The notes under the pieces are model-generated. The model saw only the letters and a list, made by a program, of their open reading frames with translations, ran no database searches and was not told where the DNA came from. Source: Paenibacillus sp. 1_12 (GTDB lineage Bacteria; Bacillota; Bacilli; Paenibacillales; NBRC-103111). Taken from it: 64,000 bases of DNA. The position numbers were made by a program, and so were the translations under genes. Location of the stretch: positions 1 to 64,000 of the forward strand of contig NZ_FOTE01000017.1 of NCBI RefSeq assembly GCF_900114475.1, given 5' to 3'. Below, piece after piece: positions 17,497 to 26,991 of this stretch (positions are counted from its first letter, which is position 1; each line of letters opens with the position of its first letter).

Positions 17497-18720
17497 ATGA
17501 GTTACCTTTCGAATAGGAAACGATTTATAGCTGCCTGTATGCTGGTGGCTATGCTTGCTGTAGCTGCCGCCTGCGGGAATCAAAAGGAATCCAAAGCGGA
17601 CGTTTACTCGGACCGTGAGATCATCAAGCAGCTTCAGGAAATAAAGAAGCCGGATTACTGGCCTACAGAGCAGTGGAAGAACTCCACTCCCGAAGCTCAG
17701 GGGATGGATTCAGCGCTGCTTGCCGATGTGATGAAGCAGGTTCCAGGGAACAACATCCATAGTCTAGTACTCGTGCGTAACGGCTACATCGTGGCGGAAG
17801 GCTACAATGCGGACGCTTCTCCTGATGTAGCACAAGATATTTTGTCCACCACGAAGAGTTTAACCTCGGCGTTGACGGGCATTGCCATCGATGAGGGTAA
17901 GTTAAAGGGTGTGAACCAAAAGCTGTCCGAGGTGCTGCCTCAATCGGTTGCGAACAGTCCGGACAAGGGTGCACTTACGATTGAAAATCTACTAACTATG
18001 ACTTCCGGACTAAAATGGGACAATGAAGGAGAGCGCTCCTCCAATGAAATGTTCGAAAGCAGTGATTGGGTCAAATACATACTGGATCAACCACTGGTAG
18101 GGAAGATGGGCAAAGACTTTAACTACAGCAACGGAAATGCGCATCTAATGTCGGCTATTTTGCAAAAGGCTGTTAACATGCCAACTGCCAAATATGCAGA
18201 GCAGAAGCTGTTCGCTCCGCTTGGAATTCGTGATACTGAATGGTACGCCGATCCGCAAAATATAGATATTGGCGCCTTTTCCGTTCATATGAAAGCAAGG
18301 GATATGGCAAAAATCGGATTTTTGTATTTGCACGATGGACTTTGGGATAAGCAGCAGGTCCTCTCTGCAAAATGGATTGAAGCTACTTTGAAAAAACATG
18401 ATGATCAGGAATTCGCTGATGGTTCACTGGGAAGCTACGGGTACTTCTGGTGGCTGAAAAATATTGAATCCAAAGGAACGGCAAGCCGCATTAACATGTT
18501 CTACGCAGCAGGCTCTGGCGGACAGCGCATCTACGTGCTGCCCAAGCAAAATCTGATCGCTGTGTTTACGGCAAGTACAGCCAATTCGTTCGTTACAGAA
18601 TCCTTGCTGGAGAAAATAGTCGGAACGATTGGTTCAGACTCCCCGCTGCCTGCTAATGCGGAGGGTGTTAACAATCTAAACACCATTTTAACAAGCTTCA
18701 AAACGATGAAAGATAAGTGA
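17497..18720 (+). CDS. Lipoprotein serine hydrolase, beta-lactamase/PBP4* family
   Basis: 407-residue secreted protein. A signal peptide with a likely lipobox ends at Cys26 (VAAACGN). The class C beta-lactamase-like domain holds the SxxK catalytic pair Ser117-Thr-Thr-Lys120, YSN at 210-212 and, near the end, a GSGGQRIYV strand in place of the KTG triad. Members are D-alanyl-D-amino-acid esterases, peptidases or esterases rather than true beta-lactamases. The start at 17497 has AAGGATGG upstream. A strong terminator follows. Function beyond a wall- or ester-directed hydrolase cannot be assigned. Confidence 0.82.
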   Translation: MSYLSNRKRFIAACMLVAMLAVAAACGNQKESKADVYSDREIIKQLQEIKKPDYWPTEQWKNSTPEAQGMDSALLADVMKQVPGNNIHSLVLVRNGYIVAEGYNADASPDVAQDILSTTKSLTSALTGIAIDEGKLKGVNQKLSEVLPQSVANSPDKGALTIENLLTMTSGLKWDNEGERSSNEMFESSDWVKYILDQPLVGKMGKDFNYSNGNAHLMSAILQKAVNMPTAKYAEQKLFAPLGIRDTEWYADPQNIDIGAFSVHMKARDMAKIGFLYLHDGLWDKQQVLSAKWIEATLKKHDDQEFADGSLGSYGYFWWLKNIESKGTASRINMFYAAGSGGQRIYVLPKQNLIAVFTASTANSFVTESLLEKIVGTIGSDSPLPANAEGVNNLNTILTSFKTMKDK

Positions 18721-18748
18721 AGTTCGAGCGCCAAGCGCGAGGATCTAT

Positions 18749-18786
18749 AGAACCGTCAGCCTACTGTGGCTGAACGGTTCTTTTTT
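18749..18786 (+). terminator. Terminator of the serine hydrolase gene
   Basis: AGAACCGTCAGCC / GGCTGAACGGTTCT stem with a 6-base loop and a T6 tail. Confidence 0.9.
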
Positions 18787-18843
18787 GTGCATCCGGACCA
18801 TATAGTCTAGTAAAATAACGGATGATTCGGAGGGTTACTTTTT

Positions 18844-20292
18844 ATGTCATGCTGCCTGCCTGCTCGCTCACACCCTTATTTCAAAGGGTTGGTATTGGCT
18901 TGTTTGTTGTTTTGTTTGGCAGCATTATTTTTGATTTCCAATCGGGTCTACGCCGAAGCAGAGTCTGAGAACGTAGAGCACGATTCTCACGAAGTTTACC
19001 TGAAATTAAAAAAGGGTGAGCGGGTCTGGAAGGATAAATTGTATGCGGCTCCACAGCAGCCGACCGTTTATTTGACCTTTGATGACGGTCCAAGCAAGCT
19101 GACGGGACAAGTTCTGGATATATTACAGAAGGAAGATATAAAAGCTACATTTTTTGTATTGGGCAAGCAAGTTGAAGCTTATCCTGATCTATTGAAAAGA
19201 GCGGTGGCTGAAGGCCATGCCATTGGTAATCATACTTATAATCATGTGTATGGTGAGCTGTACAAAGGCTTTTCTACGTTTTGGGAGCAAATTGGGCGGA
19301 CAGAGGACATACTAGCAGAGACCGCAGGTATCAGGCCCTCTTTAATTCGTGCACCGGGTGGAACGTTCGGTAATTTTGACGCATTTTACTTTTATTATTT
19401 GGATCAGGCGGGTTACGAGGTGCACGATTGGCATATCGATAGTGGCGATTCCAAAAGGGTCGGCGTGCCTTCAGCAGAAATAATCCAGACGGTCCGCAAG
19501 GGGCCATTCGGGGATGAGGTTATCGTGCTGATGCATGATGGAACCGGGCATGAGCAAACCGTAAAGGCGCTGCCGGAAATTATTCGAATGTTCAAGGAAA
19601 AAGGCTACACATTCGCTGCCCTGCAACCATCGGTAAAGCCGATGCATTTTGCCGTGGGAAGCTTAAAGCAGTCACGTACGATGGGTGAAGCAATGTATGA
19701 GAAACTGTCGGCTGAAGCCAGACAACATGAGCTAACGATGGAAAGCCTGGAGCAGAGCAAGCAATCGCAGCAGGCAGCTGCCGATGAAATGACCTCAGCC
19801 AGCAGTTTATCCATTACAGAAGGCGGAAGACCCATAAGCAGCTCAATGGGGGGTGATCATTCGCAGCTGTCAGTTCCCCTTGAAGTATTCCTAGGCAGAA
19901 AGAGCCTTATGCTGGATAGCGAGCATTACCGTTTGAAGGAAGGCCAATATCAGGTACCCTTGCGACAGTTAATGGAATCGTTGGGAGCCACAGTCGAATG
20001 GCGCGGCGAACAGCGAACAGCCATTGCCCATTATGGACCGCAGACGCTGGAATACGATTTTGCCCGGCAGGAGCTGCGTATACGCCAATACGGCATCTTA
20101 ACGACGATCCATCTACCGCAAATGGAACTGAAGGATGGTACTGTCTACGTGCCGCTCCGCGGTACACTGGATAAGTTGGGGATCGGCATCGGCGTTTATG
20201 GTCTTGATGACGGGGTCATGAAGGTTCATGTGGATAGGAAGCTGCGCTTTTTGAATATGCGAGAGCACTTGTCCACAACTTATCCACATTAA
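18844..20292 (+). CDS. Polysaccharide deacetylase with a C-terminal amine-oxidase-like stalk domain
   Basis: 482-residue exported protein. A signal or anchor helix spans about residues 14-36. The NodB (CE4) domain at about 72-265 has TFDDGPS with the metal and catalytic Asp pair (Asp80, Asp81), the metal motif HTYNH, RAPGG, DWHIDSGD and the final LMHDG, so it should be an active metal-dependent deacetylase of peptidoglycan or chitin-like polymers. Residues about 345-470 resemble the copper-amine-oxidase N-terminal domain (VPLRQLMESLGATVEW, VPLRGTLDKLG), a common wall-binding module in Paenibacillus. GGAGGG precedes the ATG. A DnaA-box cluster begins inside its last codons. Confidence 0.87.
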   Translation: MSCCLPARSHPYFKGLVLACLLFCLAALFLISNRVYAEAESENVEHDSHEVYLKLKKGERVWKDKLYAAPQQPTVYLTFDDGPSKLTGQVLDILQKEDIKATFFVLGKQVEAYPDLLKRAVAEGHAIGNHTYNHVYGELYKGFSTFWEQIGRTEDILAETAGIRPSLIRAPGGTFGNFDAFYFYYLDQAGYEVHDWHIDSGDSKRVGVPSAEIIQTVRKGPFGDEVIVLMHDGTGHEQTVKALPEIIRMFKEKGYTFAALQPSVKPMHFAVGSLKQSRTMGEAMYEKLSAEARQHELTMESLEQSKQSQQAAADEMTSASSLSITEGGRPISSSMGGDHSQLSVPLEVFLGRKSLMLDSEHYRLKEGQYQVPLRQLMESLGATVEWRGEQRTAIAHYGPQTLEYDFARQELRIRQYGILTTIHLPQMELKDGTVYVPLRGTLDKLGIGIGVYGLDDGVMKVHVDRKLRFLNMREHLSTTYPH

Positions 20293-20371
20293 TGCGAGTT
20301 TTATCCACAAGTTATTCAGGTTTCTATATTAACGGTGAAGCTGTTATTGGCTGCGAATATCCTGTGGACAA
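20229..20371. promoter_or_regulatory. DnaA-box-like cluster
   Basis: Perfect TTATCCACA at 20280-20288 and 20301-20309, TTGTCCACA at 20269-20277 and (reverse) 20363-20371, and a one-mismatch copy at 20229-20237. Five sites in 143 bases upstream of guaA. Confidence 0.5.
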
Positions 20372-20543
20372 CAATTTGATGTTGAATCAGTTTCTGGATG
20401 AGATGATGAATTATGTAAATAATCATGTCATCCTGTCTATAGGCAGAATTAAATAACGGGGGTAATGACTAGCGCGCCTATTGTCAAAAATGCCGTTGTG
20501 GCGCACCCTTTGCTGTGGTTTTCATCATTTTCATGGATGGGCA

Positions 20544-20572
20544 TTGCCCTTTCCGTGGCGGAAGCTTATAAT
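20544..20572 (+). promoter_or_regulatory. Promoter of guaA
   Basis: TTGCCC, 17-base spacer, TATAAT, ending 37 bases before the guaA ATG. No purine riboswitch motif is seen in this leader. Confidence 0.65.
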
Positions 20573-20609
20573 TATGTCTATTGATTTAGAGCCTATTTAG
20601 GAGGAAATT

Positions 20610-22148
20610 ATGGACAAGCCAAATGAAATTATCGTCGTATTGGACTTTGGTGGCCAATACAACCAGCTGATTGCGCGCCGGATTCGTGATCTGGGTGTGT
20701 ACAGTGAGCTGCTTCCCTACAATACATCTGCTGAGAAATTAAAGCAGCTTCAGCCCAAAGGTATCGTATTTTCGGGAGGTCCATCCAGTGTATATGGGGA
20801 CAATTCACCGCTGGTAGATCCGGCTGTGTACGATTTAGGCATTCCGATTTTCGGAATTTGCTACGGTATGCAATTAATGGCGCATCAACTTCAGGGTAAA
20901 GTAGAAAAAGCAGCCAAGCGTGAGTATGGCAAGGCAGAGGTTGATTTTGCTGAACATTGTCAGCTTGTTCAAGGTCTGGATAAGCAGCAAACCGTATGGA
21001 TGAGTCATGGCGACCATGTCGTAGAGCTGCCTGAAGGCTTCGTTGTTGATGCCAGTACAGAGTCCGCGCCGATTGCGGCAATGAGTCACCCCGGTAAAAA
21101 ATTGCTGGCTGTGCAGTTCCATCCAGAAGTACGCCACTCCATTTACGGTAATGACATTATTCGCAACTTCCTGTACGAAGTCTGTGGATGCGATGGCAAT
21201 TGGACGATGGAAAGCTTTATCGAGGACACCATTCGAGATATTCGCAATCAGGTCGGCGACAAAAAAGTACTTTGTGCATTGAGCGGCGGTGTCGATTCCT
21301 CGGTTGTGGCGATTTTGCTGCATAAAGCGATTGGGGACCAATTGACTTGTATGTTTATTGATCATGGCTTGCTGCGCAAAGGCGAAGCGGAAAGCGTAAT
21401 GGAAACCTTTGTCGGCAAATTTGGCTTAAAAGTAGTCAAAATCGATGCGCGCGATCGTTTTATGGGCAAATTGAGCGGTGTGGATGATCCCGAACAAAAG
21501 CGTAAGCTGATCGGTACCGAATTCATTCGTGTGTTTGAGGAGGAATCGACGCAATTTGACGATTTCACTTTCCTGGCACAAGGTACACTTTACACGGATA
21601 TCGTGGAGAGCGGAACAGCGACAGCACAAACGATTAAATCGCATCACAACGTTGGTGGATTACCTAAGGATATGAAGTTTAAGCTCGTAGAGCCATTAAG
21701 TGCTTTGTTTAAGGATGAGGTGCGTAAGGTTGGCGAGGAATGTGGTCTACCGGCGGCAATCGTTTGGCGTCAGCCATTCCCAGGTCCGGGTCTTGCGATT
21801 CGTGTGCTTGGCGAGGTTACTGAGGAGAAGCTGACGATTGTACGCGAATCCGATGCAATCCTACGTGATGAAATTGCCAAAGCGGGCCTAGACCGCGAAA
21901 TTTGGCAGTATTTCACGGCACTTCCTAATATGAAAAGCGTTGGTGTTATGGGCGATGCCCGTACCTATTCGTATACCGTAGGTATTCGTGCGGTTACCTC
22001 CATCGATGGGATGACGGCCGACTGGGCGCGTATTCCTTGGGACGTGTTGGAGAAAATATCGGTGCGTATCGTTAATGAAGTGGATAACGTAAACCGTATT
22101 GTATACGATATTACGTCCAAGCCGCCTGCAACGATCGAGTGGGAGTGA
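20610..22148 (+). CDS. guaA: GMP synthase (glutamine-hydrolysing)
   Basis: Converts XMP to GMP using glutamine and ATP. 512 residues, full length: class I amidotransferase domain with nucleophile Cys84 (GICYGMQ) and the HPE motif in VQFHPEV; ATP-pyrophosphatase P-loop SGGVDSSV near residue 229; C-terminal dimerisation domain ending in the family-typical [16 protein letters not shown] stands 7 bases before the ATG. The last 16 codons lie beyond the shared att core and are therefore probably supplied by the integrated element, leaving the protein intact; the displaced host 3' end is at 40222-40407. Confidence 0.95.
   Translation: MDKPNEIIVVLDFGGQYNQLIARRIRDLGVYSELLPYNTSAEKLKQLQPKGIVFSGGPSSVYGDNSPLVDPAVYDLGIPIFGICYGMQLMAHQLQGKVEKAAKREYGKAEVDFAEHCQLVQGLDKQQTVWMSHGDHVVELPEGFVVDASTESAPIAAMSHPGKKLLAVQFHPEVRHSIYGNDIIRNFLYEVCGCDGNWTMESFIEDTIRDIRNQVGDKKVLCALSGGVDSSVVAILLHKAIGDQLTCMFIDHGLLRKGEAESVMETFVGKFGLKVVKIDARDRFMGKLSGVDDPEQKRKLIGTEFIRVFEEESTQFDDFTFLAQGTLYTDIVESGTATAQTIKSHHNVGGLPKDMKFKLVEPLSALFKDEVRKVGEECGLPAAIVWRQPFPGPGLAIRVLGEVTEEKLTIVRESDAILRDEIAKAGLDREIWQYFTALPNMKSVGVMGDARTYSYTVGIRAVTSIDGMTADWARIPWDVLEKISVRIVNEVDNVNRIVYDITSKPPATIEWE
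22011..22099. repeat. attL core, left attachment-site repeat in guaA
   Basis: These 89 bases are identical to 40270-40358. Outside the core both copies still encode the same guaA sequence but differ at many third-codon positions, so crossover lies within the core. Confidence 0.85.
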
Positions 22149-22307
22149 GTTGGATTCCATTCATGCAATTTGATGCTCGGAAGCCTTGATACATAAGGGT
22201 TTTTGACATCAGTTGTATGGTGACTTCCAGTTGACGTGCAACTATAGAGTGTTAAAAATTACTTTCTTTTATTTGCGTTGTTCAGCAAATAGAAGGGAGT
22301 ATTTTTT

Positions 22308-23261
22308 ATGACCAAAATCAAAGAACTGATTCAGGATTTCAAGCTCAATCAACAAATTTTAGGCCGCGTGAAGAAGTACGTCGATTTGTGCATGTTTCGC
22401 TTATATCGATGGGAGAGGTTTACGGAGAAAGAATTAGGGATTGTCGAAGTAGAAGGTGTAAATCAGCTTCACATTAAAAAATATATTCAGGAGCGGCAAC
22501 TTGTAGGGCGCGAAGTCAATCGGACATTGAATAACAACATTGCGACCTTGAAGGTGTTTTTCCAGTACTTAGTTGATGAAGAATTTATCGACGAGCAGAG
22601 CAATCCGTTACGGCGTATTAAAAATCTCAAGGAAGAGAAGACGGTTATTGTTACTTTCAATGACGAGGAAGTGTCGCGGATTATTAACGACCTGAAAGAA
22701 GAGACATACTCTAACGTCAGGGACAAGTTGATACTCATTATGCTTTTCGACACGGGGGTTCGGGTTTCTGAACTGTGCAATATCAAAAATAACGATGTAG
22801 CTAGAAGACATATTCTTATTCATGGTAAAGGCTCCAAGCAGAGGTTAGTTTATATCAGCAATATCATGCGAAAGTACATGAGAAAGTACGAAGCATTAAG
22901 GCAGGAGCGTTTCAGGAAAAGAGGGCGGGACGAAATTGAGGACTACTATTTCCTAGACCAATCGGCTGTACAATTGTCTCGCTCACGTATCAACAAAATT
23001 CTAAAAGAACATTGCAATAATGCCGGAGTAAGAAAAGAAGTTAGATGTTCGCCGCATGATTGCCGTCATTATTTCGCACAGAAGCAGTTGCGGAATGGAA
23101 TTGATATTTACAGTTTGAGTAGGCTAATGGGGCATTTTGACACGCAAATAACTTCCAAGTATTTAAGGGGATTAGAGCAAGAGGATATTCTACAGATTGG
23201 ACGTTTGCATAGTCCTTTAAACGGATTAAAAATAAAACAAGGTTCAATGGAGGGACGCTAA
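22308..23261 (+). CDS. Tyrosine recombinase (element integrase)
   Basis: 317-residue site-specific recombinase next to attL, the expected place for the integrase. An N-terminal core-binding SAM-like domain spans about residues 1-110; the catalytic domain shows Arg in DTGVRVSEL, Lys in HGKGSKQR, HDCRH (His and second Arg) and the nucleophile Tyr in GHFDTQITSKYL. There is no separate arm-binding domain, so it is XerD-like in size. AGAAGGGAG is 9 bases before the ATG. Its stop overlaps the next small frame (TAATG). It probably recombines guaA with the circular element. Confidence 0.88.
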   Translation: MTKIKELIQDFKLNQQILGRVKKYVDLCMFRLYRWERFTEKELGIVEVEGVNQLHIKKYIQERQLVGREVNRTLNNNIATLKVFFQYLVDEEFIDEQSNPLRRIKNLKEEKTVIVTFNDEEVSRIINDLKEETYSNVRDKLILIMLFDTGVRVSELCNIKNNDVARRHILIHGKGSKQRLVYISNIMRKYMRKYEALRQERFRKRGRDEIEDYYFLDQSAVQLSRSRINKILKEHCNNAGVRKEVRCSPHDCRHYFAQKQLRNGIDIYSLSRLMGHFDTQITSKYLRGLEQEDILQIGRLHSPLNGLKIKQGSMEGR

Positions 23262-23377
23262 TGGCAAATCTCTATAACATTGAACTGAACGATGCTACAA
23301 CCGAACGCCTTGTACAGATTGCTCAGCGCCATTGTAAGCTTGCTTTGGAACACTCTAGTGGTAAATACACCATCTAA
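23261..23377 (+). CDS. Small protein coupled to the integrase, unknown
   Basis: 38 codons, starting MANLYNIELNDATTERLVQI. The ATG overlaps the integrase stop (TAATG), so translation could be coupled. The sequence is amphipathic and helix-prone. No family recognised. The start/stop overlap is the main support. Confidence 0.45.
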   Translation: MANLYNIELNDATTERLVQIAQRHCKLALEHSSGKYTI

Positions 23378-23459
23378 TCGTAGACAAGCCATAATAGCTG
23401 AAATAGGGCGTCTGAGAGCAGAGAGGAATTTTCTGCTTGGTTTGGGGGGAATGAAATGA
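23358..23459 (+). CDS. Possible 33-residue protein
   Basis: GTG-started frame MVNTPSNRRQAIIAEIGRLR and onward, overlapping the end of the preceding small frame and sharing ATGA with the next start. No clear ribosome site, so weak; the chain of overlapping starts and stops is the only support. Confidence 0.3.
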   Translation: MVNTPSNRRQAIIAEIGRLRAERNFLLGLGGMK

Positions 23460-23644
23460 AACCGATCAAAGGAATGATCGACATTGAAACCATTCAAATT
23501 TTTCTTGAGGGTGCCGAGGAACGTTTAAAGTTTAAGACCATATCCAGCTTCGAACGGTACTTTTTGTACGGCATGACAGCCGCTTACCGGGATTTAATCC
23601 AAAATCACGTAAAAGCTCACAGGGGTATGGGATCAAAGGAGTAA
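23456..23644 (+). CDS. Small hypothetical protein of the element
   Basis: 62 residues, MKPIKGMIDIETIQIFLEGA and onward, charged and helical, no family recognised. GGGGGGA lies 6 bases before the ATG, a strong site. It is followed within 5 bases by a terminator, so it ends the integrase operon. Confidence 0.55.
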   Translation: MKPIKGMIDIETIQIFLEGAEERLKFKTISSFERYFLYGMTAAYRDLIQNHVKAHRGMGSKE

Positions 23645-23647
23645 AGC

Positions 23648-23686
23648 AAAGAAGCGAACAGTGGGATAAGACCTGTTCGCTTTTTT
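23648..23686 (+). terminator. Terminator of the integrase operon
   Basis: AAGCGAACAG / CTGTTCGCTT stem with a T6 tail. Confidence 0.85.
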
Positions 23687-23715
23687 ATGAAGATTAGTTG
23701 GCCGTGAAATTGAAT

Positions 23716-24177
23716 TTATGCTTTTCGCTGTTTTAAAAATTCTGTGAAATATTTAAGAATTTCTTCGGATTCATCCTCACGTTGCAGAACAAGAAAACGA
23801 GCAAAATTAATGATTTGTCTTGCTTCCTTTTCGTTTAGTTCGATACCATCTATTGTAGCTCCTTGAGTGGACATAAAATACGATAATTCATGCGGATCGT
23901 ATTTTTCATCTATTTCTATAAAAGCATCCTCTTCATTACTAGGGTTGTCAATATCGTCCTCTTCTTCTCCAATTAATAAAAGCAAATTAATTCCTAGTGC
24001 TCTGGCAATATTCCTCACAACTAATAGATTAGAGCCATATTTTAATTTCCCATTTTCTATTTCGCTTAGTGTTTTAGTAGCTCCTATTCCTGCTAGTTCA
24101 ATCAGTTGCTCTTGCGTTACTCCAAGTTTCTCCCTATATAATTTAATCCTTCTTCCGACTTCCTTTATATACTCCAT
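23716..24177 (-). CDS. XRE-family repressor
   Basis: 153 residues. An N-terminal Cro/C1-type helix-turn-helix lies at about residues 5-62 (LGVTQEQLIELAGIGATKTL, then SEIENGK), followed by an acidic linker (EEEDDIDNPSNEEDA) and a C-terminal part of unknown fold. It is divergent from the Xis-Rep genes, so it probably represses excision and replication from the shared 220-base control region, as in other integrative elements. No zinc-peptidase partner (ImmA type) is adjacent. Confidence 0.75.
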   Translation of the reverse strand: MEYIKEVGRRIKLYREKLGVTQEQLIELAGIGATKTLSEIENGKLKYGSNLLVVRNIARALGINLLLLIGEEEDDIDNPSNEEDAFIEIDEKYDPHELSYFMSTQGATIDGIELNEKEARQIINFARFLVLQREDESEEILKYFTEFLKQRKA

Positions 24178-24404
24178 TCAAACTCCACCTATTCTCTAAA
24201 TTTATACAATTCGTTATGATGAGGGCTCGAAAATCGCTTGTTTTTTATGATTTCTCCTTTGTTTCTTATCGAATGCGCAATGTAAACTTTGTTAATTCAA
24301 ATTTATACTGAAATTACAAAACAAACAGAGGTGATGCCCATTACCCAATTAAATTCGTCACAGAAACCTACTAAAACACAATTAAACTGAAAGGGATTGG
24401 TCAA

Positions 24405-24605
24405 ATGGACAAAGACAAACCTTTAGATGTATACGGTATAAGTCGCTATTTAGCGATTTCCCCAGATACCGTGCGCAAGCTTGTAAAAAGGAACCAAATT
24501 CCGTATTACCGTGCGGGAAAACGAATCTTTTCAACACAATCGTACTTAGATCAATGGATTCAAAAGCAAATTAAGGAATCCACGGAGGCAACTGATGCAA
24601 AATAA
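24405..24605 (+). CDS. Excisionase-like MerR-type DNA-binding protein
   Basis: 66 residues with the short winged helix-turn-helix of excisionase/HTH_17 proteins: YGISRYLAISPDTVRKLVKR, then IPYYRAGKRIFSTQSYLDQWI. AAAGGGATTGG precedes the ATG. It overlaps the replication gene by 11 bases. As in AICEs it may act as Xis, turning integrase toward excision; it could instead regulate the replication operon. Confidence 0.7.
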   Translation: MDKDKPLDVYGISRYLAISPDTVRKLVKRNQIPYYRAGKRIFSTQSYLDQWIQKQIKESTEATDAK

Positions 24606-26982
24606 CCAAAAAAATAGTCGTCTTGCCTTTACAGAGGCAGCAACGACTCAAGAAACAAAAAAATTAACTAAACCCATCTTACAATCTGTTCATCCCGAAA
24701 GTCAAAAAGAAAACACAGCGTCAAGCAAAACCGTTGCTATCCTTAACAGACAAAGAGAAGTAAGCTTTTTCCCTGATAAAATTCCAATGGAGATGAAACA
24801 ACATAATCAATGGATTCTCTGGCGATTAGTGACCCTAGCGGATAAAGGAAAAACTACAAAAATGCCATATGCACTTAATGGCACAAGAGCAGATACAACA
24901 AATCCCAATCACTATTCAAGTTTTGCAGAGGCACTGAGGGTTTATGAGAGCGATCCAAGGAATTATGACGGCCTTGGGTACGTATTTAGCGCAAACGATC
25001 CTTTTACCGGTATTGATATTGATAATTGCATTGTAGACGGCAAACTGACGGATGAAGCCGATGAAATTATTAATGCTTTAGACAGCTATTCGGAACGCAG
25101 TCAGAGCGGGACAGGCGTTCATGTAATCGTTAAAGCCAGGCTACAAAGCGAAGGGAACCGCACCGGCTCTTTTGAAATTTATGACCGCAAACGTTATTTT
25201 GCAATCACTGGCGATCATTTGGGACTTACTCCAAAAACTATCGATGAACGGCAGCAGGAAGTAGATGAGCTATGTATACAGAAGTTTGCAAATGACAAAC
25301 CATCCACTAAATCACCACAAAAAGGTAGTGATGTACACGCTGGAGCCTCGACACTGTCCGATCAAGACATCATCGGCATTGCAGTAAAGGCAAAGAACGG
25401 TAGTAAGTTTGCCGCCTTATATTCAGGGGACTGGATCGACTACTATGGCAGCCAGAGCGAGGCCGACCAAGCCCTGTGCAATATATTAGCGTTCTACACC
25501 AAAGACTCGGAACAAATTGATAGACTTTTCCGAGGTAGTGGCTTGATGCGTGAGAAGTGGGAACGAGATGACTACCAAGTAAGAACAATTTCCCAAGCGT
25601 TGAATATCGTCACAGCACAGTACGCCACTAAAGGCAAGCCGAACTCAGAAGAAAGTACTGAGGACGATCTTGAGTTATTGCTTGTACCTAAGTCGGAATG
25701 GAATGTATCGCTTTCTCCAGATGCGTTACACGGTTTGGCATGGGATGTTGTACAGCTTATTTTGCCACATTCGGAAGCCGACCCTGCTGCATTACTTATT
25801 AATTTCCTAACGATTTTTGGTAATACAGTGGGAACATGGCCGCATTTTACCGTTACTGGCGGTGAACACCGAATGAAGTTATTCGCGGTGCTTGTGGGAG
25901 CTACGTTCAAGGGTAAAAAAGGAACCTCTCTCGACCCAATTTTGAAAATAATGGGTGCGGTAGACTCCGAGCTATCGAAACGCAAGAAGTCAGGCCTATC
26001 AAGCGGTGAAGGTGTCATTCACGCTGTACGCGATCAAGTAACAGAAATGCAGCCGATCATGGAGGGGAGTGGGAAAAATAGAAAGCCAACAGGTGCATAT
26101 GAGGAAGTAGTAGTTGATTATGGGGTCGATGATAAGCGACTGCTTGTTGTAGAAGGTGAATTTGGCGGGGTACTAAATGTACTGCGCCGCGATGGGAACA
26201 CGCTAGGCGCGATCATCCGCAATGCTTGGGATGGCCAAGGCGATATTCAAACTATGACTAAAAAGCCTGTTACAGCGACTAACACTCATCTTTCGATTTT
26301 GGGCCACATAACCCCAGAGGAATTGAGAAAGCTTGTGACAGATAATGAGATTTACAATGGTTTTGTTAATCGTTTCTTGTGGTTTTATGTTCAACAATCC
26401 AAGTCACTTCCATCTGGCGGTGAATTCCATAAAGTGGATACTACTCCTATTGTTCAACGTATTCAAGAAGCGGTGGAATTTTCGCTAGGCGATTACATGG
26501 GGGAGAGGAAACCGATGGAACGAGATGCAGCAGCAAATTCACTTTGGGAAAGTATATATGAATCATTGCAGCGTGATGCTCATGGAATCATAGGAGCGGC
26601 AATAAGTCGGGGGACGCCTTATGTCATGCGCATCGCCTGTATTTACGCACTACTAGATTTATCTTGGACGGTTCGCATCGAACATTTAAAAGCCGCACTA
26701 GCCGTTTGGGAGTATTGCAGAAAATCAGTGCATTTTATATTCGGAGAAAATCACAACCAGTTCGACCCAATCTCAGCGAGAATTCTCGCGGCGTTGAAGG
26801 AACGGTCAATGGGTCTAACTTCCACACAAATCAGTGTCGAAATTTTTAAAAAGAATCAAAAAGCCGCTGACATTGCAACAGCTATTGAAAAACTACGTGA
26901 GTTAGGGCTAATCACCGTTGAAAAACGACCGAATCCCAAGGGGAAAGGTAAGCCCATTACCGTCGTCCGTTTGCTCGAATAA
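24595..26982 (+). CDS. Primase/DUF3987-type replication protein
   Basis: 795 residues. Residues about 60-230 resemble the primase-polymerase-associated region of phage and plasmid replication proteins (QWILWRL, MPYALNGTRADTTNPNHYSS, FTGIDIDNC, RSQSGTGVHVIVKA). Residues about 370-700 match DUF3987, an ATPase-like domain, with the P-loop-like GATFKGKKGTS near 432. A winged helix closes the protein (SMGLTSTQISVEIFKKNQ, LRELGLITVEKRPNPKGKGKP). It probably starts replication of the excised element. The ATG overlaps the Xis-like gene, and the AT-rich repeat region at once downstream is a candidate origin. Confidence 0.72.
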   Translation: MQNNQKNSRLAFTEAATTQETKKLTKPILQSVHPESQKENTASSKTVAILNRQREVSFFPDKIPMEMKQHNQWILWRLVTLADKGKTTKMPYALNGTRADTTNPNHYSSFAEALRVYESDPRNYDGLGYVFSANDPFTGIDIDNCIVDGKLTDEADEIINALDSYSERSQSGTGVHVIVKARLQSEGNRTGSFEIYDRKRYFAITGDHLGLTPKTIDERQQEVDELCIQKFANDKPSTKSPQKGSDVHAGASTLSDQDIIGIAVKAKNGSKFAALYSGDWIDYYGSQSEADQALCNILAFYTKDSEQIDRLFRGSGLMREKWERDDYQVRTISQALNIVTAQYATKGKPNSEESTEDDLELLLVPKSEWNVSLSPDALHGLAWDVVQLILPHSEADPAALLINFLTIFGNTVGTWPHFTVTGGEHRMKLFAVLVGATFKGKKGTSLDPILKIMGAVDSELSKRKKSGLSSGEGVIHAVRDQVTEMQPIMEGSGKNRKPTGAYEEVVVDYGVDDKRLLVVEGEFGGVLNVLRRDGNTLGAIIRNAWDGQGDIQTMTKKPVTATNTHLSILGHITPEELRKLVTDNEIYNGFVNRFLWFYVQQSKSLPSGGEFHKVDTTPIVQRIQEAVEFSLGDYMGERKPMERDAAANSLWESIYESLQRDAHGIIGAAISRGTPYVMRIACIYALLDLSWTVRIEHLKAALAVWEYCRKSVHFIFGENHNQFDPISARILAALKERSMGLTSTQISVEIFKKNQKAADIATAIEKLRELGLITVEKRPNPKGKGKPITVVRLLE

Positions 26983-26991
26983 GAAATTAAC

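Noticed and set aside
24334-24390. 18-codon leader peptide before the Xis-like gene
   Set aside because: AGAGG is only about 2 bases from the ATG and no regulatory structure follows.
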